This document shows positions 38,123 through 47,973 of a DNA stretch of 64,000 nt, piece after piece. How positions within the stretch are numbered: the first letter of the stretch is position 1; the number at the start of each line of letters is the position of its first letter. The stretch is from the NCBI GenBank assembly GCA_900470195.1, contig UEIJ01000007.1, positions 62,001-126,000 on the forward strand, given 5' to 3'. A program made the translations under genes and the position numbers. The stretch comes from Hyphomicrobiales bacterium. GTDB lineage: Bacteria > Pseudomonadota > Alphaproteobacteria > Rhizobiales > Rhizobiaceae. Below the pieces are notes generated by a model, which was not told where the DNA came from, did not search any database, and worked only from the letters and a program-made list of their open reading frames with translations.

Positions 38123-38191
38123 GTGTGGCGAAACCGAAATTTTCTCGAAGATTGCCCGTGAAAATGGAAATTTCGGCTTCAAAAGCCACAC
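38123..38191. repeat. Inverted repeat 1 in the rho leader
   Basis: GTGTGGC...GCCACAC outer arms and CCGAAATTT...AAATTTCGG inner arms form a long interrupted hairpin with no T-run after it. Confidence 0.65.
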
Positions 38192-38209
38192 CGGCAACAC
38201 CTTGAATTC

Positions 38210-38281
38210 GTGTGGTTTGCGGATTTGAAGTTATCGATGACCTGTCCTTTTATGGGCAAGATAACTTCAAATCCGCCACAC
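38210..38281. repeat. Inverted repeat 2 in the rho leader
   Basis: Perfect 15-base arms GGATTTGAAGTTATC (38221-38235) and GATAACTTCAAATCC (38260-38274), extended outward by GTGTGG...CCACAC with a small bulge. The loop is 24 bases. Confidence 0.75.
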
Positions 38282-38479
38282 GACCGGTTTTCTGCCATTT
38301 TTCTATTGCAGAAATTTCGCGCTATCCCTACATGAGACTTGCTCTGCATGCTGCAAATCGGTATGTAGTAAGCCTCTTCCCTTCAAGACAGCAGGCCTTC
38401 GATGCCGGTCACAATTCCATGTGGCCACCTTTCCGAACAACTGCATTTTCCCTTTATATTTACAAAGAGTTCCTCATCC

Positions 38480-39745
38480 ATGCAGGAAATGAAACTACAA
38501 GAACTGAAAAACAAGACTCCGGTGGAGCTGCTGGCTTTTGCCGAGACGCTTGAGGTCGAAAATGCGAGCGCCATGCGCAAGCAGGAACTGATGTTCGCGA
38601 TCCTCAAGAAGCTCGCCGCCCAGGACGTCGAAATTATCGGCGAGGGCGTCGTTGAAGTGCTGCAGGACGGATTTGGCTTCCTGCGCTCTGCCGATGCCAA
38701 CTACCTGCCGGGCCCCGACGATATTTATATTTCTCCTTCGCAGCTGCGCCGTTTTTCTCTAAAAACCGGTGATACGGTCGAAGGACCGATCCGCGGTCCC
38801 AAGGAAGGCGAGCGTTATTTCGCGCTGCTCAAGGTCAATACGATCAATTTTGAAGATCCGGAGAAAATCCGGCACAAGGTTCATTTCGACAATCTGACGC
38901 CGCTCTACCCGAATGAGCGCTTCAAGATGGAACTGGAAGTACCGACCTCCAAGGATCTTTCGCCCCGCGTCATCGATCTGGTGGCGCCGCTCGGCAAGGG
39001 CCAGCGCGGTCTCATCGTCGCGCCGCCGCGCACCGGCAAGACCGTCCTTCTCCAGAACATCGCCCATTCGATCACGGCCAATCATCCCGAATGCTATCTG
39101 ATCGTTCTTCTGATCGATGAACGTCCGGAAGAAGTGACCGACATGCAGCGTTCGGTGAAGGGCGAAGTGATTTCCTCGACCTTCGATGAACCGGCAGCGC
39201 GTCACGTTCAGGTGGCTGAAATGGTCATCGAAAAGGCCAAGCGCCTTGTCGAACATGGCCGCGACGTCGTGATCCTGCTCGATTCGATCACCCGCCTTGG
39301 CCGCGCCTACAACACCGTTGTGCCGTCTTCCGGCAAGGTTCTCACCGGCGGTGTGGATGCCAATGCATTGCAGCGCCCGAAGCGTTTCTTCGGTGCGGCG
39401 CGCAACATCGAAGAAGGCGGTTCGCTGACCATCATCGCAACGGCGCTGATCGATACCGGCAGCCGCATGGACGAAGTGATCTTTGAAGAATTCAAGGGCA
39501 CCGGCAATTCGGAAATCGTGCTCGACCGCAAGGTGGCCGACAAGCGTATCTTCCCGGCCATGGACATTCTCAAGTCCGGCACCCGCAAGGAAGACCTGCT
39601 GGTTCCGCGCGCCGATCTGCAGAAGATTTTCGTTCTGCGCCGTATCCTCGCGCCGATGGGCACGACGGATGCGATCGAGTTCCTTATCGACAAGTTGAAG
39701 CAGACCAAGAGCAATGGCGAATTCTTCGATTCGATGAATACGTAA
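38480..39745 (+). CDS. rho: Transcription termination factor Rho
   Basis: A 421-residue Rho. The N-terminal [23 protein letters not shown] helix bundle and the RNA-binding [29 protein letters not shown] domain precede the ATPase, with Walker [16 protein letters not shown] (about residue 180), [12 protein letters not shown] (Walker B region), and the Q/R-loop segments. The start at 38480 gives the usual N-terminus; the frame continues to 38402 without support. It is transcribed away from the putative origin. Confidence 0.97.
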   Translation: MQEMKLQELKNKTPVELLAFAETLEVENASAMRKQELMFAILKKLAAQDVEIIGEGVVEVLQDGFGFLRSADANYLPGPDDIYISPSQLRRFSLKTGDTVEGPIRGPKEGERYFALLKVNTINFEDPEKIRHKVHFDNLTPLYPNERFKMELEVPTSKDLSPRVIDLVAPLGKGQRGLIVAPPRTGKTVLLQNIAHSITANHPECYLIVLLIDERPEEVTDMQRSVKGEVISSTFDEPAARHVQVAEMVIEKAKRLVEHGRDVVILLDSITRLGRAYNTVVPSSGKVLTGGVDANALQRPKRFFGAARNIEEGGSLTIIATALIDTGSRMDEVIFEEFKGTGNSEIVLDRKVADKRIFPAMDILKSGTRKEDLLVPRADLQKIFVLRRILAPMGTTDAIEFLIDKLKQTKSNGEFFDSMNT

Positions 39746-39802
39746 TCGATAGTCTGCAAGCATGTGAAACGCCGCGCGGGAAACCGTTGCGGCGTTTTTG
39801 TT

Positions 39803-41830
39803 TCAGGATGCTTTACCAAGCAGCAGTCGTAACGCGTCGGCGCTTTCGACGGGCGGCAGGCAGACATGGCCCTTGCAGAACCATGCGGACGGTTGTTCCA
39901 CGTCAGCGGTTCCTCCAGTCGGCAGTTCTATCGTCTGGCCGGGTTCGAACCGCACGAACTTGTCGACACGCCGCGGGTCCGGATTTCGATTCGCCGTCGA
40001 AACAAGTTCCCCGTCGTCCTCGGAGGCGACGACAAGGGAGAGCGGTTCAGCCGCAAAACGTGCTGCGTTCAATATGCCGATCTGCCCATATTGCTGGGCG
40101 AATGCCCGTCCGAGCGCCTGTTCGATCAGCGTCTCGTTGCTCTGATAAAGTTCGATATTGCCCGTTGCCAGAAACAGTCTTGTCAGCGCTTCGATGATCT
40201 GGCTGGTCGCGCTGGGTATTGCTTCATCATAATCCCCATAGGCGTGCAGGATGACGTCATCGGCGTCCAGCGCGGACAGACGATAATTGCCGACGCCATC
40301 CTTATGAGCGTCATCGAGCGCCTTCTTGAACTTCAAGGCATCATTGATGTAGGCGCGTTGGCTCGTCGCTTCATGAAGGGCGATGGCCGCGTTTATCATC
40401 GATGCGTAATCGGTCGAAAGGGCAGGGTAGAGAAGTGAATTTTCCATGCGGCAATGCGCGATGCGGCCATCGCGAAAGCTGCTCATTATGGCGCGATAGG
40501 CACCCTCCGCCAGATTGATCCAGTCCTGCCTGCCGAAGCTGCGGCCTGCTTCAGCCAGAGCGCGGATGGCAAGCCCGTTCCAGTCGGTCAGCGCTTTCTC
40601 ATCCCGTCCGGGACGTATCCGCAATTCACGACGTGCAAGGAGCTTTTGCCGCGATGCTTCAATCGACGGGGGCAAGATCGCGCTGTCATTGACGGCGTGA
40701 AGGCGGTTCAGGATGTTGTGACCTTCCCAGTTTCCGCCCGACGTGACGCCGTAATAGTCCTTGAAGGCTTTGCTGTCGTCGTCGAGCGCCTCATCGATCT
40801 CCTGTTCGCTCCAGACATAAAACCGTCCTTCTTCGCCTTCGCTATCGGCATCGAGACTGGAGGCAAAACTTCCATCCGACAAACGCATTTCCCGGATAAG
40901 CCAATCGATTGTCTCTTCGATTCGCAAACGAAACAAATCATGTCCGGTGTCGGCGAAAGCATAGTTCGCATGACGGATTAGCTGGGCGTTGTCGTAGAGC
41001 ATTTTTTCAAAATGTGGCACCAGCCATTCGGCGTCGGTAGAATAACGGCAGAGGCCGCCACCCAGATGGTCATATATCCCGCCTTGCAGCATCGCTTTCA
41101 GCGAGAGGAGATAATTGTCGCGATGCGTTTCATTGCGGCCATAGAGCCAGGAGAGCCACAGATTGTCCATGAAAGGCGCATTCGGGAATTTGGGTGCTCC
41201 CTCTATGCCGCCGCGGACCGGATCGATCAGGCTATTGATGCGTGTCGCGATCTCGTCAAACCGCTCAACCTCGTTCGTAACCGGGGCGATCTGCGCCGCC
41301 AACCTGCCTTCCAGATGGTCGAAGACAGCATGCGCATTATGGTTAATTTTCTCTTTATCCTTGTTCCAGAGATTGTTGACCGCGTGCAGCACATCGACAA
41401 AACCCGGCATATTGTAGCGCTTGTGCCGGGGGAAGTAAGTACCGCCCCAGAAGGGCTTGCCATCGGGGCGCAGAAACATGGTGAGCGGCCATCCGCCCTG
41501 CTGCCCCATCGCTCCCAGTGCCGCCATATAGATCTGGTCAATGTCCGGCCGTTCCTCGCGGTCCACCTTCACATTGACGAAAAGCGCGTTCATGACCGCG
41601 GCTACGTCCGGGTCTTCGAACGATTCATGCGCCATGACATGGCACCAATGGCAGGCGGCATAGCCGATTGACAGCAGAATGGGCCGGTCCAGTTCCTTCG
41701 CGGCATCCAGCGCTTGCCTATCCCATGGCTGCCAATGCACGGGATTATGCGCGTGCTGGCGCAGATAGGCGCTCGGCTCTTCGGCAAGGCGGTTGCTGTC
41801 AGCGAGGCGATTGCGGTCTAACTCTGTCAT
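39803..41830 (-). CDS. Thioredoxin-domain protein, YyaL/SSP411 family
   Basis: A 675-residue protein. The N-terminal thioredoxin-like domain (DUF255) has the motif SIGYAACHWCHVMAHESFEDPDVAAVMN with CHWC in place of CGPC and KVDREERPDIDQIYM. The rest is an (alpha/alpha)6 barrel like those of sugar epimerases, with LFVNVKV, GGIYDHLGGGLCRYSTD and WNGLAIRALAEA. Function is unknown for this widespread family. It is the one minus-strand gene in the plus-strand run right of the origin, and its start region overlaps the frame but not the chosen start of mnmE. Confidence 0.9.
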   Translation of the reverse strand: MTELDRNRLADSNRLAEEPSAYLRQHAHNPVHWQPWDRQALDAAKELDRPILLSIGYAACHWCHVMAHESFEDPDVAAVMNALFVNVKVDREERPDIDQIYMAALGAMGQQGGWPLTMFLRPDGKPFWGGTYFPRHKRYNMPGFVDVLHAVNNLWNKDKEKINHNAHAVFDHLEGRLAAQIAPVTNEVERFDEIATRINSLIDPVRGGIEGAPKFPNAPFMDNLWLSWLYGRNETHRDNYLLSLKAMLQGGIYDHLGGGLCRYSTDAEWLVPHFEKMLYDNAQLIRHANYAFADTGHDLFRLRIEETIDWLIREMRLSDGSFASSLDADSEGEEGRFYVWSEQEIDEALDDDSKAFKDYYGVTSGGNWEGHNILNRLHAVNDSAILPPSIEASRQKLLARRELRIRPGRDEKALTDWNGLAIRALAEAGRSFGRQDWINLAEGAYRAIMSSFRDGRIAHCRMENSLLYPALSTDYASMINAAIALHEATSQRAYINDALKFKKALDDAHKDGVGNYRLSALDADDVILHAYGDYDEAIPSATSQIIEALTRLFLATGNIELYQSNETLIEQALGRAFAQQYGQIGILNAARFAAEPLSLVVASEDDGELVSTANRNPDPRRVDKFVRFEPGQTIELPTGGTADVEQPSAWFCKGHVCLPPVESADALRLLLGKAS

Positions 41831-41918
41831 AAGGCTTTTCTTTCACTGCGCGAATGAATATGCCATTGCTTCAGCAATATTCGGCTGCTTCCCTTATGAT
41901 TATAGGTCAGGAAATGGA

Positions 41919-43247
41919 ATGAGCGAGGTCGCTTTCCCTCAAGATACGATTTTTGCTTTGTCGAGCGGGCGTTTGCCGTCTGGTGTGGCAGTGGTGCGCA
42001 TTTCAGGTCCAAGAGTTAGATTCGTACTCGAAACGATTATCGGTTCCATTCCGTCACCGCGTTACGCAGCATATAAGCTGTTCCGTAGCCGTAATGGTTA
42101 CCCTATTGACCGTGGACTGGCGATCTTCTTTCCAGGTCCAAACAGTTTTACCGGGGAAGACTGTGCAGAATTTCATTTGCACGGTGGCAAAGCCGTTGTC
42201 GAAAAACTGTTATCGGAGCTTGGAGAGCTCGCCGGGTGCCGCATAGCGGAAGCAGGGGAGTTCACAAGACGCGCTTTCTCCAACAGCAAGATGGATTTGA
42301 CTATAGCCGAAGGCTTTGCTGACTTGATCGCGGCCGAAACGGAAGGGCAGAGGCGGCTTGCCTTGCAGGTCGCTTCCGGCGCGCAGCGCGAATTGTACAC
42401 CGAATGGCGCCAGCGTCTGTTGCGCGCTCGTGCATTCATCGAGGCGGAGCTGGACTTCGCTGATGAAAGCGATGTGCCGGGCTCGGTCTCGGAGCAGGTC
42501 TGGCAATCGCTGGCGCAACTAAAGACAGAAATCGAGAACCATATTGCGAGCGGCAAGCGCGCTTCCATGCTGCGCGATGGTCTGCATGTCGTTATTGTCG
42601 GTGCGCCAAATGCCGGGAAATCCAGCCTGTTGAATTTTCTGGCCGGGCGCGAAGTGGCGATCATTTCCGAGGAAGCCGGAACCACCCGCGACCTTCTCGA
42701 GGTAAAGCTCGATCTTGGCGGCATTCCGGTCTATGTGACGGACACGGCAGGTCTGCGCGAAACGGAAAGTACCGTCGAAAAAATCGGCATTGAACGCGCT
42801 CGCGCCCGCATGGCCGACGCCGACCTGGTTCTGCTGCTGGAAGACATGAACGATCCCATCGCCATTGGGGTGGACGAGACGTCCGCTACCCTGTGGAAGG
42901 TCGGTACCAAAGCCGACCTGAGCGAGAAGGCACATGGCGAGTGGTCCTACCGCATCTCGACGAAAACAGGTGAAGGGCTGGACGGCTTGCTGACTGATCT
43001 GCAAAACTTTGCAGAAGCCCAAATCGGGCTGATTGAAGACGCAGTTCCTACGCGGCAAAGGCATATCAGCCTTTTGCGATCTACCGTCGCGGAGATCGAC
43101 AGGGCATTGAACGGAACAAGCCTCCCGCTCGAGCTACGCGCCGAGAATATGCGCTTGGCCTCGCAATATCTCGGACGGATTACTGGCGACGTTGATGTTG
43201 AGGAGATTCTGGACGTTATTTTTTCCCAGTTCTGCATCGGGAAATGA
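41919..43247 (+). CDS. mnmE: tRNA uridine-5-carboxymethylaminomethyl(34) synthesis GTPase MnmE
   Basis: A 442-residue GTPase. N-terminal folate-binding domain (DTIFALSSGRLPSGVAVVRISG), then an inserted G domain with G1 GAPNAGKSSLLNFL (about residue 227), G2 EEAGTTRDLLEV and G3 DTAGLRE, ending in the conserved FCIGK. With MnmG it modifies the wobble uridine of several tRNAs. The start at 41919 has AGGAAATGGA upstream; the longer frame is unsupported. It is followed by two parS sites and mnmG. Confidence 0.96.
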   Translation: MSEVAFPQDTIFALSSGRLPSGVAVVRISGPRVRFVLETIIGSIPSPRYAAYKLFRSRNGYPIDRGLAIFFPGPNSFTGEDCAEFHLHGGKAVVEKLLSELGELAGCRIAEAGEFTRRAFSNSKMDLTIAEGFADLIAAETEGQRRLALQVASGAQRELYTEWRQRLLRARAFIEAELDFADESDVPGSVSEQVWQSLAQLKTEIENHIASGKRASMLRDGLHVVIVGAPNAGKSSLLNFLAGREVAIISEEAGTTRDLLEVKLDLGGIPVYVTDTAGLRETESTVEKIGIERARARMADADLVLLLEDMNDPIAIGVDETSATLWKVGTKADLSEKAHGEWSYRISTKTGEGLDGLLTDLQNFAEAQIGLIEDAVPTRQRHISLLRSTVAEIDRALNGTSLPLELRAENMRLASQYLGRITGDVDVEEILDVIFSQFCIGK

Positions 43248-43260
43248 TTCACGTGAAACA
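43245..43260. promoter_or_regulatory. parS-like ParB site after mnmE
   Basis: TGATTCACGTGAAACA differs from the perfect parS palindrome at one base. It overlaps the mnmE stop codon. Confidence 0.75.
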
Positions 43261-43285
43261 CATTTGGAACCACCACGACATGAAT

Positions 43286-43301
43286 TGTTTCACGTGAAAC
43301 A
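43286..43301. promoter_or_regulatory. parS site, perfect palindrome, mnmE-mnmG spacer
   Basis: TGTTTCACGTGAAACA, a perfect match to the parS consensus shared by Caulobacter and Bacillus ParB, 41 bases from the previous site. Confidence 0.92.
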
Positions 43302-43465
43302 TCTGTGGAATTCCGACACGCCAGTTGACTCCCCTCACCATTCATGAGTCGAGCTATATCCGATATTTGATCAAGCAGGCGCTCATTTGATCTTCCGTTC
43401 CAGGGCCAATCGTGGCAAAGAGACATCTTTCTGAAACGGATTCGAGTTGCGTCAGGATGAACCCA

Positions 43466-45370
43466 ATGAGTTCGACCGAAGCTACAGCCTTTGATGTCAT
43501 TGTAATTGGTGGCGGCCACGCGGGATGCGAGGCGGCTTCCGCTGCTGCACGCGCTGGAGCAAAAACCGCATTGGTGACGCACCGCTTTGATACGATCGGT
43601 GTTATGTCCTGCAATCCGGCAATCGGCGGACTGGGTAAGGGCCACCTCGTGCGCGAGATTGATGCGCTTGATGGTTTGATGGGCCGTGTCGCTGACGAAG
43701 CCGGCATCCAGTTCCGCCTTTTGAATCGCCGGAAGGGCCCAGCCGTTCGCGGCCCTCGCACCCAGGCCGACCGCAAGCTGTATCGGCTTGCCATGCAGAA
43801 AATGATTGCCGCGCAGGATAATCTGACTGTCGTGGAAGGCGGGGCTCATGACCTTCTGGAACAGGACGGACGGATCACCGGCGTCGTTCTGTCAGATGGG
43901 CGGACCTTGACATGCGGTGCTGTCGTTTTGACGACCGGCACGTTCCTCAATGGATTGATCCATATTGGCGAGAAAAAGATTCCGGCAGGCCGGATGGGTG
44001 AAAAGCCGGCACTTGGTCTTTCCGAACGGCTGACATCGTTCGGCTTTGCTCTTGGACGGCTCAAGACGGGAACACCACCACGACTGGATGGCCGCACGAT
44101 CGACTGGCAGAGCCTGGACATGCAGTCTGCAGATGAAGAGCCTGTGCCGTTCTCCCTGATGACGGATCGGATCACCACGCCGCAGATCGATTGCGGTATC
44201 ACCCGCACGACGCCGGAAACCCACGCGATCATTCGCGCCAACCTGCATCGTTCCGCGATGTACTCTGGCTCGATCGAGGGGATCGGACCGCGTTATTGCC
44301 CGTCCGTGGAAGATAAGATCGTCAAGTTTGGCGACCGCGATGGCCATCAGATATTCCTTGAGCCGGAAGGCCTGGACGATGACACCGTCTATCCAAACGG
44401 TATTTCTACATCGCTGCCGGAAGACGTGCAGCTCGATATATTGAAGACGATACCGGGGCTTGAAAAGGCCGTCATGCTGCAACCTGGATATGCCATCGAA
44501 TATGATTTCATCGATCCGCGTGAGCTGAAGCGCAGCCTCGAAACACGCAAGGTCAGTGGTTTGTTTCTGGCTGGGCAGATCAACGGCACGACCGGTTATG
44601 AAGAAGCTGGCGCGCAAGGGCTGCTTGCCGGTATCAACGCAGCGCGTCGGGCATCGGGCGGCGAGCCCGTCATTATCCAGCGTACTGAAGCCTATATCGG
44701 CGTCATGGTGGATGACCTTACTTCGCGCGGTGTCAGCGAACCTTATCGGATGTTTACCTCGCGGGCGGAATTCCGCCTGTCGCTACGTGCCGATAATGCC
44801 GATCAGCGTCTTACGCCGCTGGCGGACCGGCTCGGCATATTGGGAAGCGCACGCAAGGAGCGATTTGAAGCGCGCGAAGCGGCTTTGAGCGAGGCGAGGG
44901 CATTGACCAGGACGCTGACGATTACACCCAATCTCGCCAACCGCTACGATTTGCGTCTCAATCAGGATGGTGTTCGCCGCTCGGCCTATGATCTCTTGTC
45001 TTACCCGGAAATCGATCTGGATCGGCTAAAGTCGATTTGGCCGGAACTGGACAGCATCGATCCGGCCACGCGGGAAGCGCTGGAGATCGAGGCGCAGTAT
45101 GCCGTCTATATGGACCGCCAGAAAAGCGACATCGCGGTCATGGAACGTGAGGAGCAACTGCTCATTCCGGCAGGATTGGATATTGATGGAATATCCGGTC
45201 TTTCCAACGAGTTGAAACACAAGCTCAAGCAGCGCAAGCCGGAAACGATTGCCGAGGCGCAGCGCGTCGACGGAATGACGCCTGCCGCACTGGCGCTTCT
45301 TATCGCCCAGATCAAGAAGTTCGGTTATCGCCATAAAGCATCCGCAGAACTCGGGCAGGGCGCTGCATGA
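43466..45370 (+). CDS. mnmG: tRNA uridine-5-carboxymethylaminomethyl(34) synthesis enzyme MnmG (GidA)
   Basis: A 634-residue FAD enzyme: the N-terminal dinucleotide motif [16 protein letters not shown], then [22 protein letters not shown] and the second GidA signature [17 protein letters not shown]. It partners MnmE in wobble modification. The start at 43466 ([10 protein letters not shown]) has AGGA nine bases upstream; an ATG at 43457 would add three residues. It overlaps rsmG by 4 bases. Confidence 0.95.
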   Translation: MSSTEATAFDVIVIGGGHAGCEAASAAARAGAKTALVTHRFDTIGVMSCNPAIGGLGKGHLVREIDALDGLMGRVADEAGIQFRLLNRRKGPAVRGPRTQADRKLYRLAMQKMIAAQDNLTVVEGGAHDLLEQDGRITGVVLSDGRTLTCGAVVLTTGTFLNGLIHIGEKKIPAGRMGEKPALGLSERLTSFGFALGRLKTGTPPRLDGRTIDWQSLDMQSADEEPVPFSLMTDRITTPQIDCGITRTTPETHAIIRANLHRSAMYSGSIEGIGPRYCPSVEDKIVKFGDRDGHQIFLEPEGLDDDTVYPNGISTSLPEDVQLDILKTIPGLEKAVMLQPGYAIEYDFIDPRELKRSLETRKVSGLFLAGQINGTTGYEEAGAQGLLAGINAARRASGGEPVIIQRTEAYIGVMVDDLTSRGVSEPYRMFTSRAEFRLSLRADNADQRLTPLADRLGILGSARKERFEAREAALSEARALTRTLTITPNLANRYDLRLNQDGVRRSAYDLLSYPEIDLDRLKSIWPELDSIDPATREALEIEAQYAVYMDRQKSDIAVMEREEQLLIPAGLDIDGISGLSNELKHKLKQRKPETIAEAQRVDGMTPAALALLIAQIKKFGYRHKASAELGQGAA

Positions 45371-46008
45371 GCGCCGAAACGCGGTTTGAAAGCCTGAAAG
45401 CAATCGTACCCGCTGTTTCACGTGAAACAGCGGATCGTTTGATTGCCTTTGAAGAACTGTTTCGCAAATGGTCGAAAGCGATCAATCTTGCGTCGCCGTC
45501 GACCCTGAACGAATTGTGGACGCGGCATATTCTGGACAGCGCGCAGCTTTTCCCCTTGGCGAGCGAGGCCAGACACTGGCTGGATATCGGCTCGGGTGGC
45601 GGGTTTCCGGGCATCGTGACGGCCTGTTTCCTCGCTGATGAAGCGGATGGCGCAATCGATCTCATCGAAAGCGCAGGGAAAAAAGCGGCATTTCTGCGCA
45701 CGGCAGCGGGACATTTGCACATACCCGCGCGGGTTCATTCAGCGCGCATTGAAACGATGTGGCAGAAAATCGAAACGCCGCAAGTGGTTACCGCACGCGC
45801 ACTGGCTTCGCTGAACGATCTTTTCAGCCTGGCAGAGCCGTGGCTGACCAAGGGCGCAAAGGCGCTTTTCCAAAAAGGTCGGGATTATCAGCGCGAGATC
45901 GATGAAAGCCGTGTCGGTTGGAGTTTCGATCTGGTACAACATCAAAGTGCTATCGATCAGGCTTCGGTCATACTCGAAATCACCAACCTTCGGCGGAATT
46001 GCGCCTGA
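45367..46008 (+). CDS. rsmG: 16S rRNA (guanine527-N7)-methyltransferase RsmG (GidB)
   Basis: A 213-residue SAM-dependent methyltransferase: [16 protein letters not shown] is the SAM loop and [13 protein letters not shown] follows. It methylates G527 of 16S rRNA; loss gives low-level streptomycin resistance in several bacteria. The start overlaps mnmG (ATGA). A perfect parS (45414-45429) is embedded, encoding the AVSRETA segment. Confidence 0.95.
   Translation: MSAETRFESLKAIVPAVSRETADRLIAFEELFRKWSKAINLASPSTLNELWTRHILDSAQLFPLASEARHWLDIGSGGGFPGIVTACFLADEADGAIDLIESAGKKAAFLRTAAGHLHIPARVHSARIETMWQKIETPQVVTARALASLNDLFSLAEPWLTKGAKALFQKGRDYQREIDESRVGWSFDLVQHQSAIDQASVILEITNLRRNCA
45414..45429. promoter_or_regulatory. 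parS site, perfect palindrome, inside rsmG
   Basis: TGTTTCACGTGAAACA, extended to a 24-base perfect palindrome (45410-45433) by flanking CCGC and GCGG. It lies in the rsmG frame, 640 bases upstream of parA. Confidence 0.93.
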
Positions 46009-46052
46009 TGACTGGTACTTTCGAACGGGCGGACAGCAGCAAGGCGACGGTG

Positions 46053-46850
46053 ATGAACAAAATGTCCAGGATCATAACCATTGCAAACCAGAAAGGCGGC
46101 GTGGGCAAGACGACCACTGCCATCAATCTGGCCACGGCATTGGCAGCGATTGGCGAGACAGTACTGATTGTCGATCTCGATCCGCAGGGGAATGCCAGCA
46201 CCGGTCTGGGCATTGATCGTCGCAATCGGCCCGTGTCTTCCTATGACGTGCTGACACAGGAATCCTCGGTTCCCGATGCAGCGATGCCGACCGATGTTCC
46301 AAACCTCCATATCGTGCCATCGACGCTCGACCTTCTTGGAATTGAAATGGAAATTGCCCAGTCAGCCGACCGCACGCGGCGTTTGCGCGATGCCCTCCGC
46401 TTCGATTCGGCGGTATCCGAACGCTTTTCCTACGTGCTTGTTGATTGTCCGCCGTCGCTCAATCTCCTGACGCTGAATGCGATGGCTGCGGCCGATTCCG
46501 TTCTGGTACCCCTGCAATGCGAGTTCTTTGCGCTGGAAGGCCTAAGCCAGCTCCTGCAGACGGTGGATCAGGTGCGGTCGACCATCAATGCCGAGCTTTC
46601 GATCCAGGGCATCGTGCTCACCATGTTCGACAGCCGCAATAATCTCGCGGCGCAGGTGGTGGATGACGTTCGCGCTTTCATGGGCGAGAAAGTCTATCGT
46701 ACGGTGATTCCGCGCAATGTGCGCGTATCGGAAGCGCCTTCACACGGGAAGCCGGCCATTCTCTATGATCTGAAATGCGCTGGCAGCCAGGCTTATTTGC
46801 AGCTCGCATCGGAAGTTATCCAGCGCGAGCGGCAATTGCAGGCGGCATGA
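46053..46850 (+). CDS. parA: Chromosome partitioning ATPase ParA
   Basis: A 265-residue Walker-type ATPase with the deviant P-loop ANQKGGVGKTTTAINLA (residues 11-27), VDLDPQGNASTG and LVDCPPSLNLLT. It forms a gradient on the nucleoid and moves ParB-parS complexes. The start at 46053 has AAGGCGAC upstream; an ATG at 46008, touching the rsmG stop as TGATG, would add 15 residues. It sits between rsmG and parB as in Caulobacter. Confidence 0.95.
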   Translation: MNKMSRIITIANQKGGVGKTTTAINLATALAAIGETVLIVDLDPQGNASTGLGIDRRNRPVSSYDVLTQESSVPDAAMPTDVPNLHIVPSTLDLLGIEMEIAQSADRTRRLRDALRFDSAVSERFSYVLVDCPPSLNLLTLNAMAAADSVLVPLQCEFFALEGLSQLLQTVDQVRSTINAELSIQGIVLTMFDSRNNLAAQVVDDVRAFMGEKVYRTVIPRNVRVSEAPSHGKPAILYDLKCAGSQAYLQLASEVIQRERQLQAA

Positions 46851-46916
46851 GCATGATCCCGAAAAGCTCCAGACCAATCGATTCGACGACGAAACAATTC
46901 AGGAATAAGCCGAACG

Positions 46917-47798
46917 ATGAATGACGATCCTTCAAAAAAGCGCCTTGGCCGCGGTTTAGCGGCGCTGATCGGCGAAATCGACCGCCCTGTTGAAGAGCGT
47001 AAGGCACCTGTTCCGATTGAGCGGAACGTTCCGATTGAGTTCGTCACGCGCAATCCGCGCAATCCGCGCCGCATGTTTTCGGAAGGCGAGCTGGAGGATC
47101 TGGCGCAGTCGATCAAGGAGCACGGCGTCGTGCAGCCGATCGTCGTGCGCCCCGCGCCGGGGCAGCCGGACCGCTTCGAACTGATTGCGGGTGAACGCCG
47201 CTGGCGTGCTTCGCAGCGGGCTGGCGTCGATACGATCCCGGTTATCGTTCGTGACGTCGATGATCGCGTCGCGCTTGAAATCGCAATCATCGAGAACGTG
47301 CAGCGCGCCGACCTGAATGCGGTTGAAGAAGCGCTTGGATATCAACAACTTATCGATAATCACGACTATACGCAGAACGATCTGGCGCAGGTCATCGGCA
47401 AAAGCCGCAGCCATGTTGCGAATACGCTGCGCCTGTTGAAACTGCCGCAGCCCGTACAGGATTTCATTGTCGATGGAGCGCTTTCAGCAGGCCATGCCCG
47501 CAGCCTCATCACCATGGAAAACCCGACCGCAATGGCGGAACGGATCGTCAAGGATGGTCTGTCGGTCCGTCAGGTCGAGGCACTTGCGCAGGCGGAAGCC
47601 CGCGGCGAAGCCGCTACCAAGCCGGCAAAGCCGGGCCAGGCCGAAAAGGATGCCGACACCAAGGCGCTTGAAAAGCTGCTTTCGGACGTTACCGGCATGA
47701 AGGTTGAGATCAATCATCGGGATCGTGGCGGGGACGTGAAGATACGCTATAGTTCTCTTGAGCAGCTCGATGAGATTTGCCGCCGTCTTCAGAGCTGA
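46917..47798 (+). CDS. parB: Chromosome partitioning protein ParB
   Basis: A 293-residue ParB-family CTPase clamp. The N-terminus is KKRLGRGLAALIGE; ParB boxes include NPRNPRRMFSEGELEDLAQSIKEHG, the CTP-binding GERRWRASQRAG, and the helix-turn-helix YTQNDLAQVIGKSRSHVANTLRLLKL that binds parS. The C-terminal dimerisation domain is complete. It follows parA by 66 bases in which a fragment resembling the dispersed repeat (GATCCCGAAAAGC) occurs. Confidence 0.96.
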   Translation: MNDDPSKKRLGRGLAALIGEIDRPVEERKAPVPIERNVPIEFVTRNPRNPRRMFSEGELEDLAQSIKEHGVVQPIVVRPAPGQPDRFELIAGERRWRASQRAGVDTIPVIVRDVDDRVALEIAIIENVQRADLNAVEEALGYQQLIDNHDYTQNDLAQVIGKSRSHVANTLRLLKLPQPVQDFIVDGALSAGHARSLITMENPTAMAERIVKDGLSVRQVEALAQAEARGEAATKPAKPGQAEKDADTKALEKLLSDVTGMKVEINHRDRGGDVKIRYSSLEQLDEICRRLQS

Positions 47799-47811
47799 TT
47801 GTTAAGACGAT

Positions 47812-47860
47812 AGCCCGAATATCAAAGCTCGCTGCAATGAAATGCGGCGGGCTTTTTATT
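47812..47860 (+). terminator. Terminator after parB
   Basis: AGCCCG (47812-47817) pairs with CGGGCT (47848-47853) across a 30-base interior, followed by a T-rich run. The long loop makes it less certain than the others. Confidence 0.55.
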
Positions 47861-47893
47861 TCCAGCGTAAAATTACTTGAAGCGACTGCTGGA

Positions 47894-47936
47894 GCATTTC
47901 CGGCAAAACTGTGAAACGTTTTACGTTCGGAAATGC
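47894..47936. repeat. Dispersed palindromic repeat, copy 5
   Basis: Arms GCATTTCCG and CGGAAATGC enclose GCAAAACTGTGAAACGTTTTACG, a diverged core. It is followed at 47952 by AGAGCGGTTCCAA, the half-module seen also near 32207 and 51325. It lies between the converging parB and holA. Confidence 0.6.
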
Positions 47937-47973
47937 GGCAAAAACAACAGATAGAGCGGTTCCAACGGACCTA

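Larger units (their letters stand above)
38091..38479 (+). promoter_or_regulatory. rho leader region with two large inverted repeats
   Basis: A 389-base gene-free interval upstream of rho. It holds two large stem-loops (38123-38191 and 38210-38281), each bounded by GTGTGG and CCACAC, followed by about 200 bases leading to the rho start. Autoregulation of rho by attenuation in its leader is known in enteric bacteria; a leader function here is inference. Confidence 0.55.
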
